From GWE2-40-63 sp050251815 (GTDB taxonomy: Bacteria > Bacteroidota > Bacteroidia > Bacteroidales > SZUA-534), in assembly GCA_050251815.1 (NCBI GenBank), contig JBFWMB010000011.1, positions 1 to 64,000 of the forward strand: a DNA stretch of 64,000 bases. The letters are read 5' to 3'. Position numbers and translations under genes: made by a program. The notes beneath the pieces are model-generated. The model was not told the origin of the DNA. It ran no database searches and was given only the letters and a program-made list of their open reading frames with translations. Positions 9,333 to 18,813 of the stretch are shown piece by piece; the first letter of the stretch is position 1; each line of letters starts with the position of its first letter.

Positions 9333-9731
9333 ATGATACAATTAACACCTGAAATGAAAGCCATGGTAGCAGCCTATCAGTGTTTTCATGCTACCGTAAG
9401 CAAAGAGGGGCTACCAAACATTGCTCCCAAACGATCCACGCGCGTACTCGACGATGCCACCCTGGTTTTTAACGAGGGAGTGGGAGGAACTACCTACCAG
9501 AATATCCTCGATGGCTCAAAAGTGGCCGTAGCCGTAGTTAATCGCGAAGTGATGGATGGCTATCGTTTTATTGGAACTCCTGAGGTTGTGACCGAAGGCG
9601 AATTGTACGAAAAATCGGCCGAAATGTCAATAAAGGCAGGAATGCCAAAACCCAAAGCCGTAATAAAAGTGCATATTGAAGAAATTCACAGCCTGAAACC
9701 CGGGCCCATGGCCGGAAAGAAAATAGCTTAA
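9333..9731 (+). CDS. Pyridoxamine 5'-phosphate oxidase-like (PPOX/FMN-binding split-barrel) protein
   Basis: Small split-barrel flavin-binding family protein of 132 residues. The pattern fits: an N-terminal helix, then CFHATVSKEGLPNIAPK, the loop FNEGVGGTTYQNI, and the strand KVAVAVVNREVMDGYRFIG. This single-domain form probably binds FMN or F420/heme-type cofactors; the reaction cannot be read. It lies upstream of an SDR oxidoreductase, with 175 bases between them, so they may or may not share a transcript. Confidence 0.75.
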   Translation: MIQLTPEMKAMVAAYQCFHATVSKEGLPNIAPKRSTRVLDDATLVFNEGVGGTTYQNILDGSKVAVAVVNREVMDGYRFIGTPEVVTEGELYEKSAEMSIKAGMPKPKAVIKVHIEEIHSLKPGPMAGKKIA

Positions 9732-9906
9732 TGCATCGTCACCCAAGGAAATCAGGTTAAATCCTTTTCCAGGTCTTGCGAAGCTGTTTTTTGGATTTTC
9801 TTTGTATTAATTCGCAAAAGCTGTGGTTATTTTATTCGTTTGGCACGAATTGTTTAAACACTGAAGCGGTGTAAGCTGTTGTTGCATTACAACTAAAAAA
9901 CAAAAT

Positions 9907-10815
9907 ATGAACTGGACCACTGAATCAATCCCCGACTTAACGGGAAAAATAATCATAGTAACTGGTGCCAATAGCGGACTTGGACTGGAAGCCACCGGGC
10001 AGCTTAGCCGAAAAGGTGCTACCCTTATTATGGCCGTACGTAATCCCGATAATGGACGATTAGCCATGGACGAAATAAAAGCGCAGCATCCCAAGGCACG
10101 TCTTGATTTGATGAAACTCGATTTGGCCGATTTGGAATCCGTTCATAACTTTGCCCGCGAATTTCAACAAAAGTATTCGCAACTCGATGTGCTTATAAAC
10201 AATGCCGGTGTTATGTTTCCGCCAAAAAGGGAGCCGAGTAAACAGGGGTTCGAGATTCAATTCGCAGTAAATCACCTGGGGCACTTTGCCCTTACGGGTT
10301 TGTTGTTAAAAACACTTATAGCAAGCCCCGGTTCGCGTGTGGTAAATCAAAGCAGTATGGCTCATAAAATGATGGGCGACATCCATTTCAGCGACTTGCA
10401 GGGTGAAAAGAGCTATCAAAAAATGAAATACTATGCCCAAAGCAAACTGGCAAACCTATTGTTTACCTATGAATTGGACCGGCAGTTTAAAGCGAATAAC
10501 ATCAATGCCATAGCAACAGCTTCGCATCCCGGACTATCGGCCACCAACCTGTTTCGTTCCTCCGGTGCTCTGGTCGGATTTTTTAGTTCCTTAATAGGTC
10601 AAAAAGCATCGTGGGGTGCATTACCAGTTTTACGGGCGGCTACTGAAGAAGCCTTATCGGGTTCTGAATTTTTTGGTCCCCGGGGTTGGTTTGAGATTAG
10701 TGGGCATCCGGTTCGGGTAAAGTCAACAACCAAATCACACGATGCCGAGATGGCGCGTAAACTTTGGAAGGTTTCAGAAGAACTTACCGGCGTACATTTT
10801 GATTTTGCATCTTGA
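9907..10815 (+). CDS. Short-chain dehydrogenase/reductase (retinol dehydrogenase-like)
   Basis: Cytosolic NAD(P)-dependent oxidoreductase with a Rossmann fold. The cofactor motif TGANSGLG is near residues 19-26, the NNAGVM motif near 98-103, the catalytic Ser region NQSSM near 146-150 and YYAQSK (catalytic Tyr and Lys) near 177-182. At 302 residues it belongs to the longer SDR branch often annotated as retinol dehydrogenase-like or WW-domain oxidoreductase-like, whose bacterial substrates are unknown. The arginine in AVRN after the second strand suggests an NADP preference. Confidence 0.85.
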   Translation: MNWTTESIPDLTGKIIIVTGANSGLGLEATGQLSRKGATLIMAVRNPDNGRLAMDEIKAQHPKARLDLMKLDLADLESVHNFAREFQQKYSQLDVLINNAGVMFPPKREPSKQGFEIQFAVNHLGHFALTGLLLKTLIASPGSRVVNQSSMAHKMMGDIHFSDLQGEKSYQKMKYYAQSKLANLLFTYELDRQFKANNINAIATASHPGLSATNLFRSSGALVGFFSSLIGQKASWGALPVLRAATEEALSGSEFFGPRGWFEISGHPVRVKSTTKSHDAEMARKLWKVSEELTGVHFDFAS

Positions 10816-10851
10816 AAAACGAAAGCAGGTTTATCTTTTATTTGAAGCCCA

Positions 10852-11648
10852 ATGAATAAAACGAGCTTTAACATAGCAAAAATGGACGGTCCATCGTAGG
10901 AGCATGTGATACGGATGAAATTGGATGGTTTGCCGCAGATTACATTCTTACACTTCGATATTCCCGACCAAAAATTGCAGGTAATTCACCAGGGCGATAG
11001 CAAAGAAATTCTTTCCCGACTTGAAACGTTAAAATACGATACTACAGAACTTGCATCGGAGCCTTTTCTCTTGGAAGAATTACCAGACAGGAAGCAATGC
11101 GGAGAAAAAACCATGCTTTGAGCAGTATTGCTCATAAACTTTGCTTTTTTTGCCCTTGAGTCGCTTACCGGATTTCTTTTTGGATAGCTGGTTTTGGTGG
11201 TCGACAGCCTCGATAGGTTAGCCGATAGTATGGTTTATGGCCTGTCGCTTTGGGCGGTAGGTGGAAGTGTTCTCAGGAAAAAAAGGTAGCCCGGCTTGCC
11301 GGATATATGCAGTTACTTCTGGCAACACTCGGTTTGGTTGAGGTGCTTCGGCGTTTTTTCGGTACAGCACCTTTGCCTGAATTTTCTACCATGATAACAG
11401 TTTCCCTGCTGGCGTTGGGGGCTAATGTACTTTGTTTGTTTCTGCTCCAGAAAAGTAAAAGTAAGGAAGCCCATAGGCAGGCAAGCAGGATATTTACTTC
11501 GAACGACATTCTTATCAACGCAGGAGTTATTGTGGCCGGTATCCTGGTTTTTGTATTTGAGTCACCCTTTCCCGATTTGCTTATCGGAACACTGGTATTT
11601 GTTTTGGTAGCTCTTGGGGCATATCGCATTCTTCAGTTGGGAAAATAA
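10852..11648 (+). pseudogene. Decayed cation transporter with N-terminal HMA domain
   Basis: Read through, this is one gene of about 265 codons: MNKTSFNIAKMDGPS, then an HMA-like domain, then membrane helices such as VLLINFAFFALESLTGF, VVDSLDRLADSMVYGLSL and a C-terminal half ending YRILQLGK. Four lesions break it. A TAG at 10897 follows MDGPS. A TGA at 11119 sits where a Trp codon TGG would fit (CTT TGA GCA). A TAG lies at 11185. A one-base loss in a run of seven A at 11278-11284 shifts the frame. The metal-binding Cys of the usual MDCPS motif is also changed to Gly. Fragments at 10906-11121 and 11250-11648 remain open but are not independent genes. It is a paralogue in type of the intact metal-transport genes upstream. 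Confidence 0.85.
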
Positions 11649-12005
11649 GTCGTTCCACCTCCTGTATTTTGTATAACATAGTTACGGGTAATTGGGTTGT
11701 GTACAAGCTTTTGTATTGTTACAGCTAATGGTATGTTGTGCAAAAGTCCTTCCTATGACAAAATGCAGCAAAAAGCGCATGTTTTTTTTCTAGCTTTGAA
11801 TCGCATAAACCAGAATGTCTAAGCAATTCGGAATGTAAAGGAGGGAAAAGAGCCAATAAAGCAGCAGAAATATTTTCTAAAGCTGTTTTTATTGATTGGC
11901 TAAGCCTCAACAAAAAAGTCGGATTTTTTTTCGGCGCATCAATCTATGGGGTTGGTTCCGATGCAGCGAACACTTCTGGTTTCACAGTTTTTAAATAGGT
12001 ATACT
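11649..12005. other. Intergenic region before glutamine synthetase
   Basis: These 357 bases show no convincing gene. They contain a good -7 box (11791-11798), which would give a leader of about 200 bases for the glutamine synthetase mRNA. I see no known riboswitch. Confidence 0.5.
11791..11798 (+). promoter_or_regulatory. Candidate -7 box for glutamine synthetase
   Basis: TAGCTTTG matches the Bacteroidota TAnnTTTG -7 consensus exactly. No clear -33 TTTG lies at the proper distance, so this is a moderate call. Confidence 0.4.
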
Positions 12006-13511
12006 ATGAAGAATAAAGATTTCAATTTAAGTCCCGATCCCCTGGTTCGCTTTCTTCAAAAACCCAAAAGGGAATTTACCAAAGCCGATATCATAAATTA
12101 TGTGGAAGCTCAGGGTATTGAGATGATTAATTTTCGCTATGTGGGTGGCGACGGACGTTTAAAAGCATTGAATTTTGTAATTCAAAGCCGCGAACACCTG
12201 GAACAAATATTATCGACTGGTGAACGGGTCGATGGCAGCAGTCTGTTTAATTTTCTCGAAACTGGTTCGAGCGATTTGTATGTGGTTCCCCGGTTCAAAA
12301 CGGCTTTTTTAAATCCTTTTTCTGAGATTCCTGCTGTAGATATCCTATGTGCTTTTTTCGACAAAACGGGCAATCCACTCGAAAGTGCTCCGGGAAACAT
12401 CATGCGTAAAGCCCATCGGGCGTTTTTTGAATCCACCGGTTACCAGCTCGAGGTAATGGGTGAAATAGAATATTATGTAATCAGTCCAAAAGACGATATG
12501 TACCGGGCCACCGATCAGCGGGGTTATCACGAGTCGGCTCCCTTTGTTAAATGGGAAAAATTACGTACCGATGCCTTACTGGCCATTGCCCAAACCGGAG
12601 CAGAACTTAAATATGGCCATTCTGAAGTGGGTAATTTTTGTGATGAACGCTTCGATTATGAACAGAACGAAATTGAGTTTTTGCCAACTCAGGTCGAAGA
12701 TGCTGCCGATCAATTGATAATTGCCAAATGGATTTTGCGCGAAGTGGGATACCGCTACGGCGTTACGGTGAGTCTGGCTCCAAAAATTACGGCCGGAAAA
12801 GCCGGAAGTGGAATGCACATTCACATGCGTCCGGTTAAAGATGGAAGAAATGTTACCCTGGTCGATGGCAAATTAAGCGATGTGGCTAAAAAGGTAATTG
12901 GAGGTATTCTGGATATTGCGCCGGCTTTGTCGGCTTTTGGAAACCCCATTCCAACCAGTTATTACCGTTTGGTTCCCCATCAGGAAGCACCAACCAATGT
13001 GTGTTGGGGCGAACGGAACCGCTCTACCCTGATTCGTGTTCCCCTTGGTTGGGTAGGAGCCAACGATATGATAGCTAAAGCCAATCCGCTGGAAGAGCCC
13101 ATGAACCGCGATTTCTCCGGTAAGCAAACTTTTGAATTACGCAGTCCCGATGGCGCTGCCGATATTTATTTGTTGCTGGCAGGTATCTGTGTAGGGGCCC
13201 GTCATGGTTTTGAAATGCCCAACGGAATTGAATTTGCCGATAAAACCCATGTCGATGTAAATATTTTCGACGAAAAGCATAAAGCCAGGCAACAAAGCCT
13301 TTCGCAATTGCCCGCCTCGTGTTTCGAAGCAGCTCAGGCGCTCATCGATAAAGCCGAAGTGTTTAAACAGCAAGGTGTTTTTACCGATGCTTTGATTCAG
13401 GGCGTAGCCCGCAAGCTACGGGAATACAACGACCAGGATTTACGAAAAAATCTGGAAGGTAATCCTGAAGAAACCATGAAACTGGTTCAACGTTTCCTGC
13501 ATTGCGGATAG
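12006..13511 (+). CDS. glnA: Glutamine synthetase family protein (type I-like)
   Basis: Expected to make glutamine from glutamate, ammonia and ATP in the cytosol. The start is placed at the ATG at 12006 (MKNKDFNL), since the extra upstream residues look unlike the family. The beta-grasp N-terminal domain covers about residues 20-110. The catalytic domain holds GEIEYYV (metal-binding Glu, about 140-146), GSGMHIHM (ATP/metal loop, about 275), NPIPTSYYRLVP (about 315) and the NRSTLIRVP stretch that follows ERNR. At 501 residues it is somewhat longer than classical GlnA (about 470). No adenylylation Tyr loop could be identified with confidence, so regulation is unclear. It stands alone in its region. 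Confidence 0.85.
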   Translation: MKNKDFNLSPDPLVRFLQKPKREFTKADIINYVEAQGIEMINFRYVGGDGRLKALNFVIQSREHLEQILSTGERVDGSSLFNFLETGSSDLYVVPRFKTAFLNPFSEIPAVDILCAFFDKTGNPLESAPGNIMRKAHRAFFESTGYQLEVMGEIEYYVISPKDDMYRATDQRGYHESAPFVKWEKLRTDALLAIAQTGAELKYGHSEVGNFCDERFDYEQNEIEFLPTQVEDAADQLIIAKWILREVGYRYGVTVSLAPKITAGKAGSGMHIHMRPVKDGRNVTLVDGKLSDVAKKVIGGILDIAPALSAFGNPIPTSYYRLVPHQEAPTNVCWGERNRSTLIRVPLGWVGANDMIAKANPLEEPMNRDFSGKQTFELRSPDGAADIYLLLAGICVGARHGFEMPNGIEFADKTHVDVNIFDEKHKARQQSLSQLPASCFEAAQALIDKAEVFKQQGVFTDALIQGVARKLREYNDQDLRKNLEGNPEETMKLVQRFLHCG

Positions 13512-13541
13512 TGCTTTAAAACTTTTTTACTTCTATAAAAC

Positions 13542-13770
13542 AAAGAGGTTGTCCCAAAAGGAAGGTGCATTTGCCAAAAACTTACAAAATGGAAGTAATC
13601 TTCAAAAAAGGGACGCTCCTGCCTGGCCGGCAGAAAGGGATGACGCGGATTTTGACTGATTTTCGCAGATCTAATCAGCGTAAATCAGTTTTTTCAGCGT
13701 TATCAGCGTTCTATCTCTTTTAATTTGAAAGAAGATGGTTTAAATCTTTTGCTTTTTAGACAGCCTCTTT
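13542..13770. mobile_element. MITE-like element with terminal inverted repeats, copy A
   Basis: A 229-base non-coding element. The left end (13542-13560, AAAGAGGTTGTCCCAAAAG) and right end (13752-13770) are inverted repeats matching at 16 of 19 positions. The interior includes an alternating TCAGCG/CAGCGTT stretch and a CCTGCCTGGCCGGCAG palindrome. A second, related copy lies at 19739-19937. No transposase is encoded, so it would need one supplied in trans. The end sequence resembles insertion-sequence termini with GAGGNTGTCCCAAAA. Confidence 0.7.
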
Positions 13771-14000
13771 TTTTTAACTTCATTCATCGGCGTGCTTTTA
13801 GATGTTTTGTGTGCTCTTTAAGGCTTAGAATACATAATTTTCTTTTCAACACCATGCCAAAGGCAAGCCTCTCACGCCAATTGACACCTGCTAAAACACA
13901 TCTTATAAAAATCAAACTATCCTGACGCAATGGTGGGGATGAAAGCATCTATAAAATTAAATTTGGCGCAATAATACTACTATATGGCTGAATAATTACC

Positions 14001-14029
14001 CTTGTTACCTGGTTGATAGTGTACCTTTG
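14001..14029 (+). promoter_or_regulatory. Promoter of the xylose operon
   Basis: CTTG at 14001-14004 and TACCTTTG at 14022-14029 are spaced 17 bases apart and fit the Bacteroidota -33/-7 pattern. The -7 box ends 19 bases before the xylulokinase ATG. Confidence 0.6.
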
Positions 14030-14048
14030 ACCTAACTAAACAAGAATT

Positions 14049-15533
14049 ATGTATTTACTTGGATTCGATATAGGAAGTTCATCGGTAAAAGCCAGTTTAC
14101 TCGACATTAAAACCGGGCAAGCCGTGGGCTCTGCATTTAGCCCCGATTCTGAAATGGAAATGATTGCTCAAAAGCCCGGATGGGCCGAGCAGGATCCGGA
14201 GAAATGGGTTGAAAATGCAAAAAATGCACTTCAAAAAATTAAAGCATCAACTGCAATCGATTTTTCAGCCATTAAAGCCATTGGTATTTCGTACCAGATG
14301 CACGGCCTGGTGTTGGTCGATAAAAACGGCATAGTGCTTCGTCCATCCATTATTTGGTGCGATAGCCGTGCCGTGAAAATTGGTGAATTAGCCAATCAGG
14401 AATTGGGTTCGGCGTACTGCTTAAGTCATTTGTTGAATTCTCCCGGCAATTTTACGGCCTCTAAATTAAAATGGGTCGAGGCGAACGAAAAGGATATTTA
14501 CAAACAGGTTTATCGCGCCATGTTACCGGGCGATTACTTTGCCTACCGCCTTACCGGAGCCATGAAAACTACACGTAGTGGATTATCCGAAGGCATTATG
14601 TGGGATTTCAAAGAAAACAGGGTAGCACAAAAGCTGCTCGATTTCTACGGCATCGATGCTTCAGTTTTACCTGAACTGGTTGACACTTTCTCGGTTCAGG
14701 GTACGGTGAATGCCACGGCAGCCAAAGCATTCGGACTTCCTGAGGGAATTCCCGTAGCTTATCGTGCCGGCGACCAGCCTAACAATGCCTTTTCGCTGAA
14801 TGTGCTGAATCCGGGCGAGATTGCTGCTACAGCGGGAACATCGGGAGTGGTTTACGGGGTAAGCGATCAGGTAAAATTCGATCCCAAATCGCGGGTGAAT
14901 ACCTTTCTTCATGTGAACGATTCTACCGGAGAGCAACGCTTGGGTGTATTGCTTTGCCTGAATTCAACCGGCATATTAAACTCCTGGCTCCGTAAAAATG
15001 TGATGAGCGCTACCGATAGCTATGAGCAAATGAACGAGCTGGCTGCAAAAATTCCGGTAGGTTCCGAAGGATTAATGTTCTTTCCTTTTGGAAACGGAGC
15101 TGAGCGGGTTTTGGAAAACAAAGATTTGGGTGCTCGACTCGAGGGCCTAAACTTTAATATTCATTCCAAAGCTCATGTGTTGAGAGCAGCTCAGGAAGGC
15201 ATCGTGTTTTCGTTGGTGTACGGAATGGAAATTATGGAAGAAACCGGTATCGAAACCCGGGTTATTAAAGCAGCCAAGGCCAATATGTTTTTGAGTCCTT
15301 TGTTCAGGGATACCCTGGCCGGAACTACCGGCGCCACTATCGAAATGTACGAAACCGATGGTTCGCTGGGTGCAGCACGGGGAGCTGGTGTGGGAGCCGG
15401 CTATTATAAATCGTTTGGCGAAGCGTTTACCCATCTGAAAAAGCTGGAGCAGATTAAAATCCCGGAATCAGAACAACAACAATACAAAACAGCTTATCAG
15501 GTCTGGAAAAAGCGCCTGAATGAATTATTGTAA
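14049..15533 (+). CDS. xylB: Xylulokinase
   Basis: FGGY-family sugar kinase that phosphorylates D-xylulose to xylulose 5-phosphate. The N-terminal phosphate-binding motif GFDIGSSSVKAS is at residues 5-16, the GISYQMHGLVLVD segment characteristic of xylulokinases near 81-93, the substrate-binding GDQPNNAF near 241-248, and the adenosine motif ATAGTSGVVYGV near 260. At 494 residues it has normal length. It is followed 46 bases later by xylose isomerase and is the first gene of the operon. Its product feeds transketolase, one copy of which lies at 50301 in the same window. Confidence 0.94.
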   Translation: MYLLGFDIGSSSVKASLLDIKTGQAVGSAFSPDSEMEMIAQKPGWAEQDPEKWVENAKNALQKIKASTAIDFSAIKAIGISYQMHGLVLVDKNGIVLRPSIIWCDSRAVKIGELANQELGSAYCLSHLLNSPGNFTASKLKWVEANEKDIYKQVYRAMLPGDYFAYRLTGAMKTTRSGLSEGIMWDFKENRVAQKLLDFYGIDASVLPELVDTFSVQGTVNATAAKAFGLPEGIPVAYRAGDQPNNAFSLNVLNPGEIAATAGTSGVVYGVSDQVKFDPKSRVNTFLHVNDSTGEQRLGVLLCLNSTGILNSWLRKNVMSATDSYEQMNELAAKIPVGSEGLMFFPFGNGAERVLENKDLGARLEGLNFNIHSKAHVLRAAQEGIVFSLVYGMEIMEETGIETRVIKAAKANMFLSPLFRDTLAGTTGATIEMYETDGSLGAARGAGVGAGYYKSFGEAFTHLKKLEQIKIPESEQQQYKTAYQVWKKRLNELL

Positions 15534-15579
15534 GAGTTATTAGTAAAACGAATATAATACAACTTAAAAATAAAGAATC

Positions 15580-16908
15580 ATGAGTATAGTTTTAGGCGAA
15601 AAAGAATACTTTAAAGGAATTGGAAAAATTCAGTTCGAAGGCGTGGAATCGAAAAACCCGATGGCTTTTCGATATTACGACGAGAATCGCAAAATTGGTG
15701 GTAAAACCATGAAGGAACACCTGCGTTTTGCGGTGGCTTACTGGCACTCGTTTGTTGGCGATGGGGGCGATCCTTTTGGCAATGCAACCCGTCCGATGCC
15801 CTGGAAAGGTGCCGGCGATCCCATAGCAGCAGCAAAAAATAAAATGGATGCCGCTTTTGAATTCTTTACCAAACTGGGGAACCCGTTTTATTGTTTCCAC
15901 GATTTCGATTTGGTTAGCGAAGGCAGTTCGGTTGCTGAATCGGAAAAAAGGCTGCAAACCATTGTGGAATATGCCAGTCAGAAACAAAAGGAATCAGGAG
16001 TAAAGCTTCTTTGGGGAACGGCCAATGCGTTCTCTAATCCCCGTTATATGAACGGTGCAGCTACAAACCCTGATTTTAATGTAGTGGCCTATGCCGGCTC
16101 ACAGGTTAAGGCAGCACTCGATGCAACCATTGCCTTAGGTGGAACCGGATATGTTTTCTGGGGCGGTCGCGAAGGCTATATGAGTTTGTTAAACACCAAC
16201 ATGAAACGCGAACTGGAACACCTGGCCCGTTTCTTACACATGGCTAAAGATTATGCCCGTAAAAATGGTTTTACCGGTAAATTCTTTATCGAGCCCAAGC
16301 CTATGGAACCTTCGAAACATCAGTACGATTTTGATAGTGCTACCGTTTTGGGATTCCTGCGTCAGTACGACCTGATGGACGATTTTGCCTTAAATGTTGA
16401 AGTGAACCATGCTACCCTGGCACAGCACACCTTCCAGCACGAGTTGCAGGTAGCTGCCGATGCCGGTTTGTTGGGCAGTATTGATGCCAACAGGGGCGAT
16501 TACCAAAACGGTTGGGATACCGACCAATTCCCGATTAATGTTTATGAATTGGTTGAGTCCATGCTGGTTATTCAGGAAGCAGGAGGATTTAAATACGGAG
16601 GTATTAACTTCGATGCTAAAATCAGAAGAAACTCTACTGATCTGGATGATTTGTTTATTGCACACATTGCCGGAATGGATGCTTTTGCCCGTTCATTAAT
16701 TGTGGCCGATAATATTTTAACAAATTCTGATTATAAAAAACTGCGTACCCAGCGTTATGCCAGTTTCGATAGTGGAAAAGGTAAAGACTTTGAGCAGGGA
16801 AAACTTTCGCTCGAAGACTTACGCAATATTGCCGTAGCTGCTGGTGAGCCAGCTCAAATCAGCGGTAAGCAGGAATTGTACGAGGCCTTGTTGAATATGT
16901 ACATTTAA
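15580..16908 (+). CDS. xylA: Xylose isomerase
   Basis: Converts D-xylose to D-xylulose in the cytosol with two divalent metal ions. Key segments are CFHDFDL with the catalytic pair His107 and Asp110, FWGGREGY (about 188-195), KPMEPSKHQYDFD with metal-site residues (about 240-250), and GSIDANRGD (about 302-310). The length of 442 residues and the extended N-terminus place it in class II. The KTMKEHLRFAVAYWHSF opening is typical for Bacteroidota enzymes. It lies between xylulokinase and a terminator. Confidence 0.96.
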   Translation: MSIVLGEKEYFKGIGKIQFEGVESKNPMAFRYYDENRKIGGKTMKEHLRFAVAYWHSFVGDGGDPFGNATRPMPWKGAGDPIAAAKNKMDAAFEFFTKLGNPFYCFHDFDLVSEGSSVAESEKRLQTIVEYASQKQKESGVKLLWGTANAFSNPRYMNGAATNPDFNVVAYAGSQVKAALDATIALGGTGYVFWGGREGYMSLLNTNMKRELEHLARFLHMAKDYARKNGFTGKFFIEPKPMEPSKHQYDFDSATVLGFLRQYDLMDDFALNVEVNHATLAQHTFQHELQVAADAGLLGSIDANRGDYQNGWDTDQFPINVYELVESMLVIQEAGGFKYGGINFDAKIRRNSTDLDDLFIAHIAGMDAFARSLIVADNILTNSDYKKLRTQRYASFDSGKGKDFEQGKLSLEDLRNIAVAAGEPAQISGKQELYEALLNMYI

Positions 16909-16956
16909 AATATACCTGGCGTAAAGCCAACGTTCATTGCATCATTTTGTACCAAG

Positions 16957-16982
16957 CCTTCGGGAGGTAAAAGACCCGAAGG
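16957..16982 (+). terminator. Terminator or attenuator hairpin after xylA
   Basis: CCTTCGGG (16957-16964) and CCCGAAGG (16975-16982) form a perfect 8-base stem with a 10-base loop. The following sequence is T-rich (TTTCACTGTTTCTTT) rather than a clean T run. It could reduce read-through into the transporter gene. Confidence 0.55.
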
Positions 16983-17195
16983 TTTCACTGTTTCTTTAAC
17001 AATAGATAATTTGATGGGCTTTTTTTGTTATTTTCTGGAGCGTAGCAAAAAGGTCGGTTTAGGTTTAGGTTAACAAATAGTATAGTTAATGTGCAGTGTT
17101 GGGGTTTCTTAATCCAGTCAGCCGTTTTAGGTTAAAGTAAGAGGTTCCAATACTGCATTTTGTATCTTTTTTGTAATTATTTAAACCCACAAATA

Positions 17196-18587
17196 ATGAT
17201 CAAAAATAGTTCAGAAGGAAGCAAGTTCTATGTGTTTGGAATTACTTTGGTTGCTACGCTGGGGGGATTGCTTTTCGGTTACGATACCGCTGTAATATCA
17301 GGGGCTGAAAAATCCATACAGGCTTACCTTATCGAAGGGCTTAACCTAAGTACCCTGGTTCATGGAGCCACTACATCGAGCGCCTTAATAGGCTGCATTA
17401 TTGGTGGAGCAATTTCTGGCCTGTTAGCACGTCGCTACGGTCGGCGAAATTCACTGATGCTGGCAGCTGCTTTGTTTTTCTTTTCGGCTCTGGGTTCTGC
17501 TTTCCCCGAAACTTTATTCTTTACCTACGGTGAACCAACCATGGGTTTGTTACTTACTTTTAATTTGTACCGCATTATCGGCGGAATTGGTGTAGGCCTG
17601 GCCTCAGCCGTGGTGCCCATGTATATTGGCGAAATTGCTCCGGCAAATATTCGGGGAAGGCTGGTGTCGTTGAACCAGTTTGCCATAATCTTTGGAATGC
17701 TGGTGGTTTATTTTGTAAACTGGGGCATAGCCAACGGGCAAAGCCTTGAATGGATTAATTCCATTGGATGGCGCCGTATGTTTCTTTCAGAAGCAATTCC
17801 CGCCGGTTTGTTTGGTATTTTGCTGTTTTTTGTCCCTGAAACACCCCGTTACCTGTCGTTAAACGATAAAGATGATAAAGCCCTTACCATTCTGACCCGC
17901 ATTAATGGTCAACAAAGGGCGCAAAGCATTCTGAGTGAAATAAAAAGTACCATTCAAAATCATTCGGGCAACCTGTGGTCGTATGGGAAAACAGTAATTA
18001 TTATCGGAATTTTGCTTTCGGTATTTCAGCAGTTTGTAGGAATTAATGTGGCTCTATATTACGCACCCCGTATTTTTGAAAGCATGGGAGCAGGTAAAGA
18101 TGCCTCCATGATGCAAACTGTTGTGATGGGTTTGGTAAATGTGGTATTTACCGTGTTTGCCATCTTAACCGTCGACAAACTGGGGCGTAAACCACTGCTG
18201 ATGATTGGTTCGGTGGGTATGGCTATTGGTATGTTTGCCATTGGAGCCTTGTCGTTTATGAATATTGTGGGAACCAGCACCCTGGTTTTTATCATTATTT
18301 ACACTGCTTCGTTTATGATGTCGTGGGGACCCATTTGTTGGGTGCTTATTTCTGAGATTTTCCCCAATAAAATACGGGGTAAAGCAGTAGCAGTGGCTGT
18401 TGCTGCACAATGGGCAGCCAACTATTTTATATCGTCAACTTATCCGTCGATGATGGAGTTTAGTGGCGGATTAACCTACAGTTTTTATGGCTTAATGAGT
18501 GTGCTGTCGTTCCTGTTTGTGTGGAAGATGGTTCCCGAGCCCAAAGGAAAAACACTGGAGGAAATTGAACAGTTTTGGAAAAAATAA
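17196..18587 (+). CDS. xylE: Sugar:proton symporter, MFS (XylE-like D-xylose transporter)
   Basis: Inner-membrane MFS transporter of the sugar porter family with 12 predicted helices. The start is set at the ATG at 17196 (MIKNSSEGSKF). Family signatures are GYDTAVISGAE after TM1, RRYGRRNS in the TM2-3 loop, VPETPRYL before the central loop, QQFVGINVALYYAP in TM7 and DKLGRKPLL in the TM8-9 loop; PEPKGKTLEEIE ends the protein. The length of 463 residues is normal. Xylose as substrate is inferred from the neighbouring xylB and xylA and from the QQFVGIN segment. Confidence 0.9.
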   Translation: MIKNSSEGSKFYVFGITLVATLGGLLFGYDTAVISGAEKSIQAYLIEGLNLSTLVHGATTSSALIGCIIGGAISGLLARRYGRRNSLMLAAALFFFSALGSAFPETLFFTYGEPTMGLLLTFNLYRIIGGIGVGLASAVVPMYIGEIAPANIRGRLVSLNQFAIIFGMLVVYFVNWGIANGQSLEWINSIGWRRMFLSEAIPAGLFGILLFFVPETPRYLSLNDKDDKALTILTRINGQQRAQSILSEIKSTIQNHSGNLWSYGKTVIIIGILLSVFQQFVGINVALYYAPRIFESMGAGKDASMMQTVVMGLVNVVFTVFAILTVDKLGRKPLLMIGSVGMAIGMFAIGALSFMNIVGTSTLVFIIIYTASFMMSWGPICWVLISEIFPNKIRGKAVAVAVAAQWAANYFISSTYPSMMEFSGGLTYSFYGLMSVLSFLFVWKMVPEPKGKTLEEIEQFWKK

Positions 18588-18701
18588 TAGGTTTTTCTCA
18601 ATAGGTTTTAGGTAAATTTTAGATTAAAGGTAGGCTGTAAGTTGCGTAAACCCAGCATTCACCAAGTTTTTTCTTTAATTTATTTGGTTTAGGTTTAGTG
18701 G

Positions 18702-18733
18702 AAAGTGCCTGCGCCAGCAGGCATTTTCTTTTT
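18702..18733 (+). terminator. Terminator of the xylose operon
   Basis: TGCCTGC (18706-18712) and GCAGGCA (18717-18723) form a 7-base stem with a four-base loop, followed by TTTTCTTTTT. Confidence 0.7.
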
Positions 18734-18776
18734 AATAATTCGGGTAATCATAAACCAGGAGCAAGGGTTTCGTGTT

Positions 18777-18784
18777 TATTTTTG
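18777..18784 (+). promoter_or_regulatory. Candidate -7 box for the AraC-type regulator
   Basis: TATTTTTG fits TAnnTTTG and lies 29 bases before the ATG at 18814. No clear -33 element is seen. Confidence 0.4.
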
Positions 18785-18813
18785 TAGATTTATCGAAACA
18801 TAAAAAGTAAAGC

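Larger units (their letters stand above)
13512..14048. other. Repeat-bearing intergenic region between glnA and the xylose operon
   Basis: It contains the inverted-repeat element at 13542-13770 and the xylose promoter near 14001-14029. The remaining DNA has only short open frames without family features, and I see no gene in it. Confidence 0.6.

Noticed and set aside
10906..11121. Independent 71-codon gene
   Set aside because: It is a piece of the broken HMA/cation-transporter gene, between two of its stop codons.
13725..13925. 66-codon open frame
   Set aside because: It starts inside the MITE-like element and has no protein family features.
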